From positions 1 through 50,868 of the forward strand of contig CACVAX010000008.1 of NCBI GenBank assembly GCA_902727935.1: 50,868 nt of DNA, read 5' to 3'. The notes below the pieces were generated by a model, which had not been told where the DNA came from, made no database searches, and worked only from the letters and a program-made list of their open reading frames with translations. This document shows positions 35,102 to 44,451 of the stretch, one piece after another. Position numbers and translations under genes: made by a program. Positions within the stretch are counted from its first letter, which is position 1, and each line of letters begins with the position of its first letter. The stretch is from an uncultured Sulfurovum sp. GTDB lineage: Bacteria > Campylobacterota > Campylobacteria > Campylobacterales > Sulfurovaceae.

Positions 35102-35395
35102 ATGATTAAACAAAGCATAATCACAATAGCAACACTAGGACTACTTTCAGTAACAGCATCAGCAGAGTTCAGTGAAGCTGGTTGTATAGGTTGTCACGGA
35201 GCAAATTTTGAAAAAGCTGCAATGGGTAAATCTAAAATCGTTAAAGATATGACAGCAGAAGAAATTATAACTTCACTTAACGGTTATAAAGATGGTACTT
35301 ATGGTGGTCCAATGAAGGCTATTATGAAAGGTCAAGCAAACTCAATGTCTGAAGATGATATTAAAGCATTTGCTGAAAAACACGGAAAAAAATAG
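35102..35395 (+). CDS. small periplasmic cytochrome c (c553-like)
   Basis: This 97-residue precursor has a signal peptide ending about TASA (residue 21) and a mature class I cytochrome c of about 76 residues. The haem site is CIGCH (Cys28, Cys31, His32) and the likely sixth ligand is the Met of ANSMSED near residue 82. It resembles the cytochrome c553 family that shuttles electrons to terminal oxidases or reductases in Campylobacterota. The ATG has a GGAG ribosome site six bases away. It is monocistronic, with a promoter at 35009-35036 and a hairpin after the stop. Its small size and single haem leave the redox partner open. Confidence 0.9.
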   Translation: MIKQSIITIATLGLLSVTASAEFSEAGCIGCHGANFEKAAMGKSKIVKDMTAEEIITSLNGYKDGTYGGPMKAIMKGQANSMSEDDIKAFAEKHGKK

Positions 35396-35403
35396 TTTTT
35401 CTT

Positions 35404-35424
35404 TTCCCATCTTTTTGATGGGAA
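35404..35424 (+). terminator. candidate terminator after the cytochrome gene
   Basis: TTCCCATC and GATGGGAA form an 8-bp perfect stem with a 5-base loop. A T-run (35435-35441) follows after a 10-base gap, longer than ideal. The hairpin lies 9 bases after the stop codon, before the convergent efflux operon. Confidence 0.5.
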
Positions 35425-35455
35425 GTTAGCAGTATTTTTTTAGTATCTATTCGTA

Positions 35456-38400
35456 TTAACCTTCCTTATCATACCCCCACCCATACAAAATAGGCAGAAT
35501 AATCAAAGTCAAAATCGTAGAACTTGCTAAACCATTAACAACCACAATGGCAAGAGGTCGTTGTATCTCAGAGCCTAATCCAGTTGCAAATAGTAATGGT
35601 ATAAGTCCAAAAGAAGTTAACGCTGTCATCAGCACAGGGCGTAAACGTTTTACAGCACCTTCAACCACAGCCTCTTTTACAGCCACGCCTTGTGCTACTA
35701 AATAATTAAAGTAATTCATCATAACTACCCCATTTAACATGGCTATTCCAAGTAAAGCAATAAACCCAACCGATGCTGGAACAGAGAGATACTCACCCGA
35801 AAAATAGAGTCCTGCAAACCCTCCAATAAGGGCTAAAGGCACATTCATAAAAACCATAACAGCTTGAAGCAATGAACTAAAAGAGACAAAAAGCAAAATA
35901 AAAACTAAAAAAAGTGCAATAGGCACAATAATAAGTAGTCTATCTGAAGCACGTTGTTGATTTTCAAACTCGCCTCCATAACTAAGGTAATACCCTGCTG
36001 GGAGTTTAACATTTTGAGTAATTTTAGCTTTTACCTCATCGACAAAGCCAACCAAGTCTCGACCTTCAACATTACTCTGTACCACTGTTTTTCTATAACC
36101 ATTCTCATGCTCTATCTGCACAGCACCACTGGTCTCTTTAAAGGTCACCAAAGTGCTTAAAGAAACACTTTGACCGTTCGCCAATGGATAGTAGAGTTTA
36201 GAGAGCTTACCAAGAGAGTTTTGTAAATCATACTCTCCTTTGACCACCAAATCAACACGTCGCATTCCTTCTTGGATAATGCCTACAGATGTACCACTTA
36301 CCATCGTATTTAAAAACTGATTTAAGTCATCTTGACTAATATCATGATAACCCATAAGCTTTTGATTAAATTTTAATTCATAATAAGCAACCCCTTCGTT
36401 TGCTTTTTTATAAACATCCGAGCTTCCTTTAGTCGCTTCTAAAATAGTTTTTATCTCTTCGGCTATGCTCTCGAGTTGAGCATGATTACTTCCAAAAACA
36501 TCAACAGCCAAGTCACCTCTAACGCCTGTTAACATTTCAGAAACACGCATCTCAATGGGTTGGGTAAATCCTGCTTCTATTCCTACCATTTCATCTAAGA
36601 CTTTACGTATTTTTCCAATGATGAACTCTTTAGAAGGTTCTCGCCACTCCTCTTTGGGTTTAAGCACCAAAAAAGTATCGGTGTCATTTAAACTCATGGG
36701 GTCAAGTCCTAACTCATCACTTCCTGTTCTGGCAATAATATCTTGTATCTCAGGAACAGCTTTCATTAGTTTTCGTTGTAGTTTTAAGTTCAGAACACGG
36801 CTCTCATCCAAAGAGATAGAAGGTAACATCTCTACCCCAATAATAATGCTCCCCTCATCCATGGTTGGCATAAATGTTTTTCCTGTCTGTGAAGCCAAAT
36901 AGAGTGACCCAGAAAACAGTACCAATACTAGTGCCATAACTGTTTTTGAAAAACGAATTGAAAACACAAGTACAGGACGATAAAGCTTAATGAGTACCCG
37001 TACCAACCATGACTCTTTGTCTGGACGTTTTGTTAAGATAAATGAACTCAGAACTGGAATTAATGTCAACGCTAAAACCAATGAAGAGAAAAGTGCAAAG
37101 ACAATACTGAGTGCCACAGGAGCAAAAAGTTTACCTTCTAATCCTTCCAGTGTTAACAATGGCATAAACACAATGATAATAATTAAAACCCCTGAAGCAA
37201 TGGAAGGAGCCATGGCAATGGCAGCGTTATGAATAATCTCTAATTTACTCTGTTCCTCTTTTTCAGGGTTTCCAAGTTCTGCTGTAATGTGTTCCACCAT
37301 AACCACAGCAGAATCTACCAGCATTCCTATGGCAATGGCAAGTCCTCCCAAACTCATAAGGTTTGCAGAGAGTCCAAAGTATTGCATGGCAATAAAACTC
37401 ATAAGCAGTGCAAAAGGTAAAATGATGGCTACAGCAAAGGCTGAAGCTAAGTTTCCCAACATCAAAAGCAGTACCACTATAATAAAAATAACAGCTTGAA
37501 ACAAGGCTTTCTTTACCGTGCCTGTGGCTTCATTAACTAAATCAGTTCTATCATAAAAAATATCTATGCTTGTACCTTTTGGCAACATGGTCTCTATAGT
37601 TTTCAGCTCAGACTTAACCTCATCTAAAACCGTTTCAACATTCACCCCTTTAAGTCCTAAAACCAAACCTTGTACGGCTTCACCTTCACCATTTTTCGTT
37701 ACAAAACCAGCACGGGTAATGTGACCTATCTTAACAATCGCCACATCAGCAATGGTGATGACTCGGTTCTCACTCTTTCCTACCGACAAAGCAGCAATGT
37801 CATCTAAACCTTTGAGCTTTCCAACACTACGTACTAAAATCGACTCTACCCCTTTAGAGACACGCCCTGCTCCTCCATTTTGATTATTGGCTTCAAGCGT
37901 TTTAAAAATATCATCTAAAGAAACACCCAAAAGTCGCATGGCATTTAAATTAGGCACAACTTCATAAGTTTTTACCTTTCCACCCAAGGCATTAAGTTCT
38001 GCTACCCCTGAAACAGCACGAATCTTAGGAGTAATAATCCAATCTAAAAGACTGCGTTTTTCGGTTAACGACAAAGTATCAGACTCAATGGTAAACATTA
38101 AAATATCACTCAATGGTGTAGAGATAGGGGCTAATCCACCTTCAATATTTGAAGGTAACTCATCCACAATGCTACTCAATCTCTCACCCACTTGCTGTCT
38201 AGCCCAATAGATATCCACACCCTCTTCAAAGTCAATGGTAATGTCACATAAACCATACTTAGAAATAGAACGCATAATGGTCTGTCCTGGAATTCCTACC
38301 ATGTTCATCTCAATGGGAATGGTAATACGTGACTCTATCTCTGAAGGGGTCATTCCATTGGATTTCATAATTATCTTTACTTGTGTGGGAGATATATCAG

Positions 38401-38515
38401 GGAAAGCATCAATGGGTAGTTCTTTATAAGACTTTATCCCAAAGCCTAAAATAACCAACGCTAAAATAAGTATAAAAGCACGTTGAGAAAGGGCAAAGCT
38501 AATGAGCTTATTCAT
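35456..38515 (-). CDS. heavy-metal efflux RND transporter, CzcA/CusA family
   Basis: This is the inner-membrane pump of a tripartite metal exporter, driven by proton flow. The 1019-residue protein has the RND plan of 12 membrane helices and two large periplasmic loops. The start is typical (VILGFGIKSYKELPIDAFPD) and helix 4 carries GMLVDSAVVMVEHI, a heavy-metal-efflux (HME) type motif. It does not match exactly either the Zn/Co form (DFGxxVDG) or the Cu/Ag form (GAMVDAA), so the metal is not settled. Of three tandem starts (GTG, ATG, ATG), the ATG at 38515 is best spaced from GGAGG. It overlaps the adaptor gene by eight bases. It is the last gene of the operon. Confidence 0.9.
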   Translation of the reverse strand: MNKLISFALSQRAFILILALVILGFGIKSYKELPIDAFPDISPTQVKIIMKSNGMTPSEIESRITIPIEMNMVGIPGQTIMRSISKYGLCDITIDFEEGVDIYWARQQVGERLSSIVDELPSNIEGGLAPISTPLSDILMFTIESDTLSLTEKRSLLDWIITPKIRAVSGVAELNALGGKVKTYEVVPNLNAMRLLGVSLDDIFKTLEANNQNGGAGRVSKGVESILVRSVGKLKGLDDIAALSVGKSENRVITIADVAIVKIGHITRAGFVTKNGEGEAVQGLVLGLKGVNVETVLDEVKSELKTIETMLPKGTSIDIFYDRTDLVNEATGTVKKALFQAVIFIIVVLLLMLGNLASAFAVAIILPFALLMSFIAMQYFGLSANLMSLGGLAIAIGMLVDSAVVMVEHITAELGNPEKEEQSKLEIIHNAAIAMAPSIASGVLIIIIVFMPLLTLEGLEGKLFAPVALSIVFALFSSLVLALTLIPVLSSFILTKRPDKESWLVRVLIKLYRPVLVFSIRFSKTVMALVLVLFSGSLYLASQTGKTFMPTMDEGSIIIGVEMLPSISLDESRVLNLKLQRKLMKAVPEIQDIIARTGSDELGLDPMSLNDTDTFLVLKPKEEWREPSKEFIIGKIRKVLDEMVGIEAGFTQPIEMRVSEMLTGVRGDLAVDVFGSNHAQLESIAEEIKTILEATKGSSDVYKKANEGVAYYELKFNQKLMGYHDISQDDLNQFLNTMVSGTSVGIIQEGMRRVDLVVKGEYDLQNSLGKLSKLYYPLANGQSVSLSTLVTFKETSGAVQIEHENGYRKTVVQSNVEGRDLVGFVDEVKAKITQNVKLPAGYYLSYGGEFENQQRASDRLLIIVPIALFLVFILLFVSFSSLLQAVMVFMNVPLALIGGFAGLYFSGEYLSVPASVGFIALLGIAMLNGVVMMNYFNYLVAQGVAVKEAVVEGAVKRLRPVLMTALTSFGLIPLLFATGLGSEIQRPLAIVVVNGLASSTILTLIILPILYGWGYDKEG

Positions 38516-39611
38516 CATCACCCTCCATTAGTGCTTTTAAGATAGCCAAAGAAGTAGTAGCCATGGGCATTTGAAGTTTTGCATCATCTTCTAAATAATA
38601 GTAGTTGCCTACCTCACCCAAAATTTTTACTTTTAAAGCTTCATAGCCACGCTCATTTTTTATAAACACAACATTATGACCTTCATGATTAATCACTGAC
38701 TCTTTAGCAACCTTTAATGTCTTACTCTCCATACTTAAAATGGCATTGTCCCTTAGTCCTGAAAGACAACGTGCTTCTTTGGGAACGGAGAAACGTACTT
38801 TTTGTGTTTGATTAATAGGATTTATGGTTGGAGCATGGAGTAAAAGTTTACTTTCAAAAGTCTCTCCATTAAATTGAATCTGCACGTTTTGTCCCTCTTT
38901 TAAATGCTTAGACTGCTGAGCCAATATGTCTGTTTCCAGCCATAATTCACCTTTTTTAAGAATCACAAAGAGTATGTCTGAGGCTGTGGTGCTTTTACCC
39001 AACCTAACATTCAGTTCAAGTAACTGTCCACTTACTTCAGCATAAATAGGAATGGTTTGCGAAATTTTAAATTCATTTGCCAATTTTTGTATCATCTGAT
39101 TAGATGCACCATAACCTTTTAAAAGTGCTTTAGACGCATTCACTTTACTCTTACGTGCTTTATAATCAGCATTGGCTGTAATACACTCTTTTTTAGGAAT
39201 AATCTCTTCACGACAAAGACGGTTCTTCCGATTCAGCATTTGTTGGTAATGGTTTAACTCAATACTCTCTTCAATAAACTGCTGTTGAATCGCAATCCAA
39301 TCCTGACCGGTTACTTCAGCTAAAAGTTGCCCTTTTTCAATGCTATCATAAGAAGCAACATGCAACTTTTTAACTTGTGCTTCAAATGCCAAAGTAACAC
39401 TATAAAGATTTTGAGGAGGTGTTACCACTTCTGCCATAAACTCACCTAGAGGTAAAAAGTTTGAGCTTTTTGCCACCTTGGTTTTTATCTGCCAGTCTTG
39501 CTCTTGTTCTTGTGTTAAAGTAATTGTGTTTGCTTCTAGTATAAACACACTCAATGTGAGTCCCCAAAGTAACCTTTTTATTAGTAACCTTTTTATTAAT
39601 AATTGTTTCAT
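38508..39611 (-). CDS. RND efflux periplasmic adaptor (CusB/CzcB-like membrane fusion protein)
   Basis: This 367-residue protein links the RND pump to the outer-membrane channel. A signal peptide (residues 1-28) is followed by a barrel-sandwich part (LAFEAQVKKLHVASYDSIEK and later IPIYAEVSGQLLELNVRLG), a helical hairpin between them, and a beta-barrel domain. It lacks a His-rich N-terminal metal-binding extension. The n-region of the signal peptide is odd: LLIKR is encoded twice by a perfect 15-bp tandem repeat at 39569-39598. The start ATG overlaps the stop of the channel gene by one base (TAATG) and the end overlaps the pump gene, so all three are translationally coupled. Confidence 0.88.
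   Translation of the reverse strand: MKQLLIKRLLIKRLLWGLTLSVFILEANTITLTQEQEQDWQIKTKVAKSSNFLPLGEFMAEVVTPPQNLYSVTLAFEAQVKKLHVASYDSIEKGQLLAEVTGQDWIAIQQQFIEESIELNHYQQMLNRKNRLCREEIIPKKECITANADYKARKSKVNASKALLKGYGASNQMIQKLANEFKISQTIPIYAEVSGQLLELNVRLGKSTTASDILFVILKKGELWLETDILAQQSKHLKEGQNVQIQFNGETFESKLLLHAPTINPINQTQKVRFSVPKEARCLSGLRDNAILSMESKTLKVAKESVINHEGHNVVFIKNERGYEALKVKILGEVGNYYYLEDDAKLQMPMATTSLAILKALMEGDDE
39569..39598 (-). repeat. 15-bp perfect tandem duplication in the adaptor signal peptide
   Basis: Two adjacent identical 15-bp units (39569-39583 and 39584-39598; coding strand TAATAAAAAGGTTAC) add five residues, LLIKR, to the positive n-region of the signal peptide. Being a multiple of three, copy-number slippage would keep the frame. 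Confidence 0.8.
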
Positions 39612-40792
39612 TATCTTGTCTCCTTTATTTCGCTAATACTATAAAGCTGAAATAGCGTAGCATAGTATGTTTTTTGTTTTTCCAATAATTCTTGCTGTAA
39701 AGTATGCAGTTTATGTTGACTTAACAAGTACTCTAAAACCGAACTCTCTGCATAGTCATAACTTTTTTTCATAAGAGGTAATAAATTGTTTTTATACTCA
39801 TCAATATTTTGCTCTTGGGCTACGATGCTTCTAAAATTACGACTTAAACGCGATTTTAAAAGCTCTGTTTCATACTTTTTATCAGCTATATTCTGTTCAT
39901 TTTGAAGTGCTAGGGCAGAACTTTGATACATTAAGGCAGCTCTTTCATTTTGTGATTTATTACTCGATAAGTTTAAAGGAATAGAAACCCCAAGGGTATA
40001 AATATCAGTCTCTAACTCTTTACTATACGCCATTGAGACCTCTATGGATTCTAGCTTTTTAGCATAACGCTTTAAACCTACTTGCGTACTTTCAATACGT
40101 TTATCATGGGCTTTTTGAGAAATTTGAAAACTATCTGTTTCTAATGACAGTTCTTGAACAATGGGGTAAGTATCTTGACAAGAGAGCATTTCATTATTAT
40201 CAAGGGTGGTCAACGAAAGCAATTGTACTCTTGAACTCTCTTCTTCTCTGCTTAAATTATCCAAGCTAATTTTCAATCTATTTTTTTCAAATTTTAATTG
40301 AAGTAGCTCTGTTTTAGCGATTTCTCCATATTTAAATGCTTTTTTCTTTTTGACATAGAGTTTTGTCATATTGTTATAACTTTCTTGAAAACTTCTTACA
40401 TATTTAACATCTAAACAATATTGATGATAAAGGTTTTTAAGACGATTATCAAAACTAACCAAATATTTTTCTTGTTCTATAAGATGAGCTTCATTGTTCA
40501 GTCTATTTTGTTTTTGTTCTAAGCTTTGAATGTTTCCAAGTTTAAACTCTTTGGAAAGAGAAACTTCATGTTCATAACCTGAAATGCCTATACCGTTGGC
40601 TCTAGCCAATGATTGATTATAGGTCAATGGGTTTGTTTGGGTATCAGCTAAATTTTTAGAAGCTAACGCACGTCCTTCTTTTTCAATGGCTTGATTCATT
40701 AAGTTTTTTTGTGTGGCATTGTCTAAAATATCATTTAAATTAACGGCATACAGTATGCCAAACAGCAAGGGGATCATTAGTAAATATTTCAT
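39611..40792 (-). CDS. TolC-family outer-membrane efflux channel (CzcC-like)
   Basis: This 393-residue protein is the outer-membrane exit duct of the metal pump. It has a signal peptide (KYLLMIPLLFGILYA, residues 2-16), then the long alternating helical repeats and AEI-rich segments typical of outer-membrane efflux proteins, such as YGEIAKTELLQLKFEKNRLK near residue 148 and YAESSVLEYLLSQHKL near 355. It is about 60 residues shorter than E. coli TolC but within the CzcC/CusC range. The ATG at 40792 lies six bases after AGGA and opens the signal peptide; an in-frame ATG 18 bases earlier is less likely. It is the second gene of the operon, 66 bases after the small leader gene. Confidence 0.87.
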   Translation of the reverse strand: MKYLLMIPLLFGILYAVNLNDILDNATQKNLMNQAIEKEGRALASKNLADTQTNPLTYNQSLARANGIGISGYEHEVSLSKEFKLGNIQSLEQKQNRLNNEAHLIEQEKYLVSFDNRLKNLYHQYCLDVKYVRSFQESYNNMTKLYVKKKKAFKYGEIAKTELLQLKFEKNRLKISLDNLSREEESSRVQLLSLTTLDNNEMLSCQDTYPIVQELSLETDSFQISQKAHDKRIESTQVGLKRYAKKLESIEVSMAYSKELETDIYTLGVSIPLNLSSNKSQNERAALMYQSSALALQNEQNIADKKYETELLKSRLSRNFRSIVAQEQNIDEYKNNLLPLMKKSYDYAESSVLEYLLSQHKLHTLQQELLEKQKTYYATLFQLYSISEIKETR

Positions 40793-40858
40793 AAAAATTC
40801 CTATCATCATCTAAAGGTAAATTGTTAAATCTAAGGCTAAAATGGGTGAGATAAAAAG

Positions 40859-41158
40859 TTAGGCTATTGGTGGCTTCAGTGATGTTTTATAAATACTTGT
40901 AGGAGGAATAATCTGAACAAAAGTTAGCGTCATTTGAAGGGGATTAATAGATTGGGTATGAAACTCATATAAAATTGCTGTAAAATGAAAATTTTCATGT
41001 AAATCAGACACTTTACTGCAACATTCATTCTTATCTATTTCTACAACTTCATGGACAAGCCTGTCACAACTCATAATTTGATTAGAGATAAATAAATCAT
41101 GCGAAATATTAAAAAATAATGCAAAAAGTAGCATAGAAAAAACAAATCTTGATTTCAA
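40859..41158 (-). CDS. small exported protein leading the metal efflux operon
   Basis: This 99-residue protein has a signal peptide (KSRFVFSMLLFALFFNIS, residues 2-19) and a short mature part with four cysteines or cysteine pairs (MSCDR, NECCSK) and several histidines (SHDLF, LHENFHF, EFHTQ). I see no named domain. Its position as first gene of the tricomponent operon and its Cys/His content resemble the small CzcI-like proteins that precede RND pumps and bind or sense metal, which is inference only. The TTG at 41158 is chosen because AAAAGG lies seven bases before it and it begins the signal peptide. An in-frame ATG at 41227 would add 23 residues without signal character. Confidence 0.55.
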   Translation of the reverse strand: MKSRFVFSMLLFALFFNISHDLFISNQIMSCDRLVHEVVEIDKNECCSKVSDLHENFHFTAILYEFHTQSINPLQMTLTFVQIIPPTSIYKTSLKPPIA

Positions 41159-41310
41159 AACACAACCTTTTCTTTTGTTAGATAAGATAGTATAGCATAG
41201 ATATTTTATACCAAACATTTCACTCATTGGTAAAAAACTAGAATCAACATATTTTAATTTAAATTAAGTTAGCATTAAACATTACGAAATGATTAAAAAA
41301 GGAATTTCTA

Positions 41311-42285
41311 ATGAAAAAGCTACTTACTTTACTCCTACTAAGCTACATGTTATTTGCCCAAAATATTGCCCATACCATTCCTAAAGCTTTACAAAAAAAG
41401 CTTTGTGAGCAACTGGCAAATAATGCCAATCGTTGTGATACTGGCTCAACCCTTGACTACTACACCCATGCCAATTTAAACAATGGAAGTTTATTACTCT
41501 TTGTTTACCTTAATGACCATCAACAACAAAGCAATAAAATACGAAGTGCTGTTCCCATCATCGTTGACCATCTTGGTCGTTGGATTTCTACCATTGGCGA
41601 CAACAGTATTTCTGAAGATATTGAATCCATTCATCAAGACCCTCATGGAAATATTTGGGTACGTACCATGTGGCATATAGAAGGGGTTTCTCCTGCCTAT
41701 TATCATAGTAAAAATGGACTCCAATGGAAACAAACCATTCTTCCAGCTAACCGTAATGTTGATTGTTGTTTTGAATATGTAGACAAACCTATTTTTCTTT
41801 TTGACAGTATTACTTTAACCTTTAGAAATACAGACAATACCATTGTAAAATCATGGTCAAGTGATTATGTCAGTGCCATGAGCAATAAGCCTTTTTGGCA
41901 ACCTTTAACCAGCCCACCAAAAACCAATATAGAAAATATCCCTGATACCCGTTGGCAAGTCAGTAAAAGTAATCATAAAATCACTTTTTTGAATACTTTT
42001 ACTAACAAAAAAATCTTTCTTCCTTTGCAATATAACGCGACTAAAAACATCTATCAAATTCAAGTGGCTGCTTACATTCAAAAAAGTGCAGCACTTACTG
42101 GTCAAAAATCTTTAAAAAATATTCCCTATACCAGCTATATCGTAAGTGATAAAAAATACAATAAATTACGCATAGGAAAATTTACAACGTTCAAACAAGC
42201 CAAAGCTGTTTTACGAAATTTAAAAAAGAAATATCCAAAAAATAAAGCCATTCAAAATGGATTTATCTTAAAGTCTAAACCATAA
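41311..42285 (+). CDS. exported protein with C-terminal SPOR domain
   Basis: This 324-residue protein has a signal peptide (residues 1-17, KKLLTLLLLSYMLFA). The middle region (about 20-245) does not match a family I know. Residues 250-320 form a SPOR domain (YQIQVAAYIQ, SYIVSDKKYNKLRIGKFTTF, AVLRNLKKKYPK), which binds denuded septal peptidoglycan glycans. It is therefore likely a periplasmic or envelope protein near the division site. The middle carries repeated Trp/His motifs (DPHGNIWVRTMWHIEG), which suggest a beta-propeller-like two-component sensor fragment, though too short for a full propeller. It stands alone between the efflux operon and the helicase, with a good AAAGGAAT ribosome site. 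Confidence 0.7.
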   Translation: MKKLLTLLLLSYMLFAQNIAHTIPKALQKKLCEQLANNANRCDTGSTLDYYTHANLNNGSLLLFVYLNDHQQQSNKIRSAVPIIVDHLGRWISTIGDNSISEDIESIHQDPHGNIWVRTMWHIEGVSPAYYHSKNGLQWKQTILPANRNVDCCFEYVDKPIFLFDSITLTFRNTDNTIVKSWSSDYVSAMSNKPFWQPLTSPPKTNIENIPDTRWQVSKSNHKITFLNTFTNKKIFLPLQYNATKNIYQIQVAAYIQKSAALTGQKSLKNIPYTSYIVSDKKYNKLRIGKFTTFKQAKAVLRNLKKKYPKNKAIQNGFILKSKP

Positions 42286-42329
42286 TAAATGAGTGGCTAT
42301 AATACAACAAATTAACAAAAGGTAGCCAT

Positions 42330-43658
42330 GTGAGTGATGTCGATTTGGTTTTACACCATCTAAAAAATAACAATGTTTTTCTAACAGGTGGTGCTGGTGT
42401 AGGAAAAAGTTATACCACCACTGAAATCATTCGTCTTTATCGAATCCAAACAGATGAACAGATAGTCGCACTGGGGTCTACAGGTGTGTCTGCCGTGAAC
42501 ATTGGTGGTTTTACCATTCATAGTTTTTTTGTTTTTGGTATCTCTAACAACTTTGAAGAACTGGATCTTCATGACAAACGTTCACGTTCAAGACTCTCAG
42601 AACTCAAAAAAATCCTCAAAGCTACTGACCTCATCATCATCGATGAAATTTCCATGGTCTCTTCAAACATGATGGAAATGATAAGCTACCGTTTAAGCTC
42701 CATGGGCTACTTGGGTAAACTCCTTTTTGTAGGAGATTTCTTCCAACTTCCACCTGTAAAAAAATTTGGACAAAACAATCATAATAATAACCTTTTTGAA
42801 GAAAAACTCTATGCTTTTGAGTCAAATGCATGGAAAATCTTTTCCCCTGTGGTCATTGAACTCAGCAAAATGAAACGTACTACTGATGCAGAATTCACGC
42901 ACATACTGCACAAAGTTCGTGTAGGTCAATGTGACCTAGAAGTCACCAACTACATGTTACGATTAGCCAACAACCACATAAAAGACCAAAACCCAACCAT
43001 GCTCTTTGGACGTAATGCCGAAGTAAACTCTACCAACAAGGCAAGATTAGCAGCCATAGAAGCTGAAGAGCATCTTCTTTTTGCCACTTTTGAAGAACAT
43101 CATGGAAAAATCCATGAAAAGCGTCTAGCCTCTTGGAAAAACATGCTGCCTGTAGAAGAGCAACTCATTTTAAAAGTGGGTGTTCCAGTACTCTTCACCA
43201 TTAACAAGTGGGGAAAATACGCCAATGGTGAACGAGGAATAATTCAAAAAATAGAAGAAGACCACATCATTGTTAAAAAAGAAGAGATATATGTCCGTGT
43301 AGAACGACATGACTTTGACCTACTGGAAATGAAAAGTGATGACAAAGGAAAAGTAGAATCCATAAAAGTAGCCACCATGTCACAGTTTCCACTAAAACTA
43401 GCCTATGCCGTCACCATTCACAAAAGCCAAGGAATGAGCATCAACAACTTAGTGTGTAATATCGACAATATCTTTGCACCCAGTCAATTTTACGTGGCTA
43501 TTTCAAGGGCCATAAACCCTAAAAATTTACGCTTAGATTTTAACAGAGGTAATTTAACAGGATATTTACACAACATAATAAAAGTAGACCAACGTGTGGT
43601 TGAGTATTACACAAAACTTGGTCAAAGCTATATAACAAATGAAGAACTACCTTTTTGA
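42330..43658 (+). CDS. Pif1/RecD-like superfamily 1B helicase
   Basis: This 442-residue ATPase begins with Walker A VFLTGGAGVGKSYTTTEII (about residues 16-34), followed by GSTGVSAVNIGGFTIHSFF (Pif1 motif Ia) and LIIIDEISMVSSNMMEMI (Walker B, near 97-114). Later come FVGDFFQLPPVKK (motif III), AYAVTIHKSQGMSI (motif V) and YVAISRAINPKNLRL (motif VI). This set is diagnostic for Pif1-type 5'-3' helicases, including bacterial ones that unwind G-quadruplex or R-loop substrates. It is close in length to Bacteroides Pif1. The start is a GTG with AAAGG 8 bases before it; the overlapping ATGTGA is not used. It is monocistronic and convergent with the beta-lactamase gene. Confidence 0.92.
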   Translation: MSDVDLVLHHLKNNNVFLTGGAGVGKSYTTTEIIRLYRIQTDEQIVALGSTGVSAVNIGGFTIHSFFVFGISNNFEELDLHDKRSRSRLSELKKILKATDLIIIDEISMVSSNMMEMISYRLSSMGYLGKLLFVGDFFQLPPVKKFGQNNHNNNLFEEKLYAFESNAWKIFSPVVIELSKMKRTTDAEFTHILHKVRVGQCDLEVTNYMLRLANNHIKDQNPTMLFGRNAEVNSTNKARLAAIEAEEHLLFATFEEHHGKIHEKRLASWKNMLPVEEQLILKVGVPVLFTINKWGKYANGERGIIQKIEEDHIIVKKEEIYVRVERHDFDLLEMKSDDKGKVESIKVATMSQFPLKLAYAVTIHKSQGMSINNLVCNIDNIFAPSQFYVAISRAINPKNLRLDFNRGNLTGYLHNIIKVDQRVVEYYTKLGQSYITNEELPF

Positions 43659-43680
43659 AAAAACATCTTCATATTTTATT

Positions 43681-44433
43681 TTATAAAATATACAATACCT
43701 TTAACGCTTCAAATAACACTTCTTTTCGATATGAGAGTTGTGTGTTGTTAATGTCCATATTGAGAGCGAAAAACCAAACATCTTCTTTGGTTTCAACATA
43801 GCCAATGTACCAACCAAGACCATTTGAAAACCCTGTTTTGACCCTCATGGTATAATTTTTATTTTTTTCTATAACCAATATCTCTTTGGTAAAATCAAGG
43901 TGTTTTTGATGAAAAGGAAGCTCATTACGGTACAACTTTTTTAAAAATTCTACTTGTTCTCGTGCCGAAATTTTTAACTCACTGTTGAGCCAAAAAGTAC
44001 TTTTCTCTAAGCCTGTTTTACCATTGCCATAATTCATCTGTTTTAAATAGTTTAAATAAGTATCATTAGTAATGACATTAGCAAATTGTTGATAACACCA
44101 AACACAAGAGACAGCAATGGCACTTTGTAAAGTCTGGTCTTTGTTCCATGCCTCATACGTTCTTATTTTCTCATCCCATTTAATGTTCTCATCTTGGGTC
44201 ACTACCTGTTCTTCTAAGGCAATTAACGTATGTGCAATTTTGAATGTTGAGGCAGGAGTAAAGCGTTTTTCGGCTCTTGGCATATTGTAGCTATACTCTT
44301 TATCATGAAGCGAAGATATAAGAAGTGTGCCGTTTAAATCTTTTGCTTCAAAAATACTTTTTATTGGTATATCATTGGCAAAAAGAGCGTGCATTAAAAG
44401 TGTAAAAAGCAAAATGGTTTTTAGAGGATACAT
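43681..44433 (-). CDS. class D (OXA-type) beta-lactamase
   Basis: This 250-residue periplasmic serine hydrolase has all class D motifs. A signal peptide ends near LFAN (residue 20). STFK lies at 62-65 with nucleophile Ser62 and carbamylatable Lys65. SCV is at 109-111, YGN at 134-136 and RVKTGFSN around residue 204. The family Trp near 148 (STFWLN) is also present. It should hydrolyse penicillins, as the intrinsic OXA enzymes of Campylobacter and relatives do. The exact subfamily is not identifiable. A 38-codon open frame lies 19 bases upstream on the same strand and is probably cotranscribed. The gene shows no mobile element on either side, so it is likely resident. Confidence 0.92.
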   Translation of the reverse strand: MYPLKTILLFTLLMHALFANDIPIKSIFEAKDLNGTLLISSLHDKEYSYNMPRAEKRFTPASTFKIAHTLIALEEQVVTQDENIKWDEKIRTYEAWNKDQTLQSAIAVSCVWCYQQFANVITNDTYLNYLKQMNYGNGKTGLEKSTFWLNSELKISAREQVEFLKKLYRNELPFHQKHLDFTKEILVIEKNKNYTMRVKTGFSNGLGWYIGYVETKEDVWFFALNMDINNTQLSYRKEVLFEALKVLYIL

Positions 44434-44451
44434 CTGTCTACGCCACTTTAA

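Noticed and set aside
43671-43691. Perfect 9-bp inverted repeat ATATTTTAT/ATAAAATAT after the Pif1-like gene
   Set aside because: It is made only of A and T, and such palindromes arise often by chance at this base composition.
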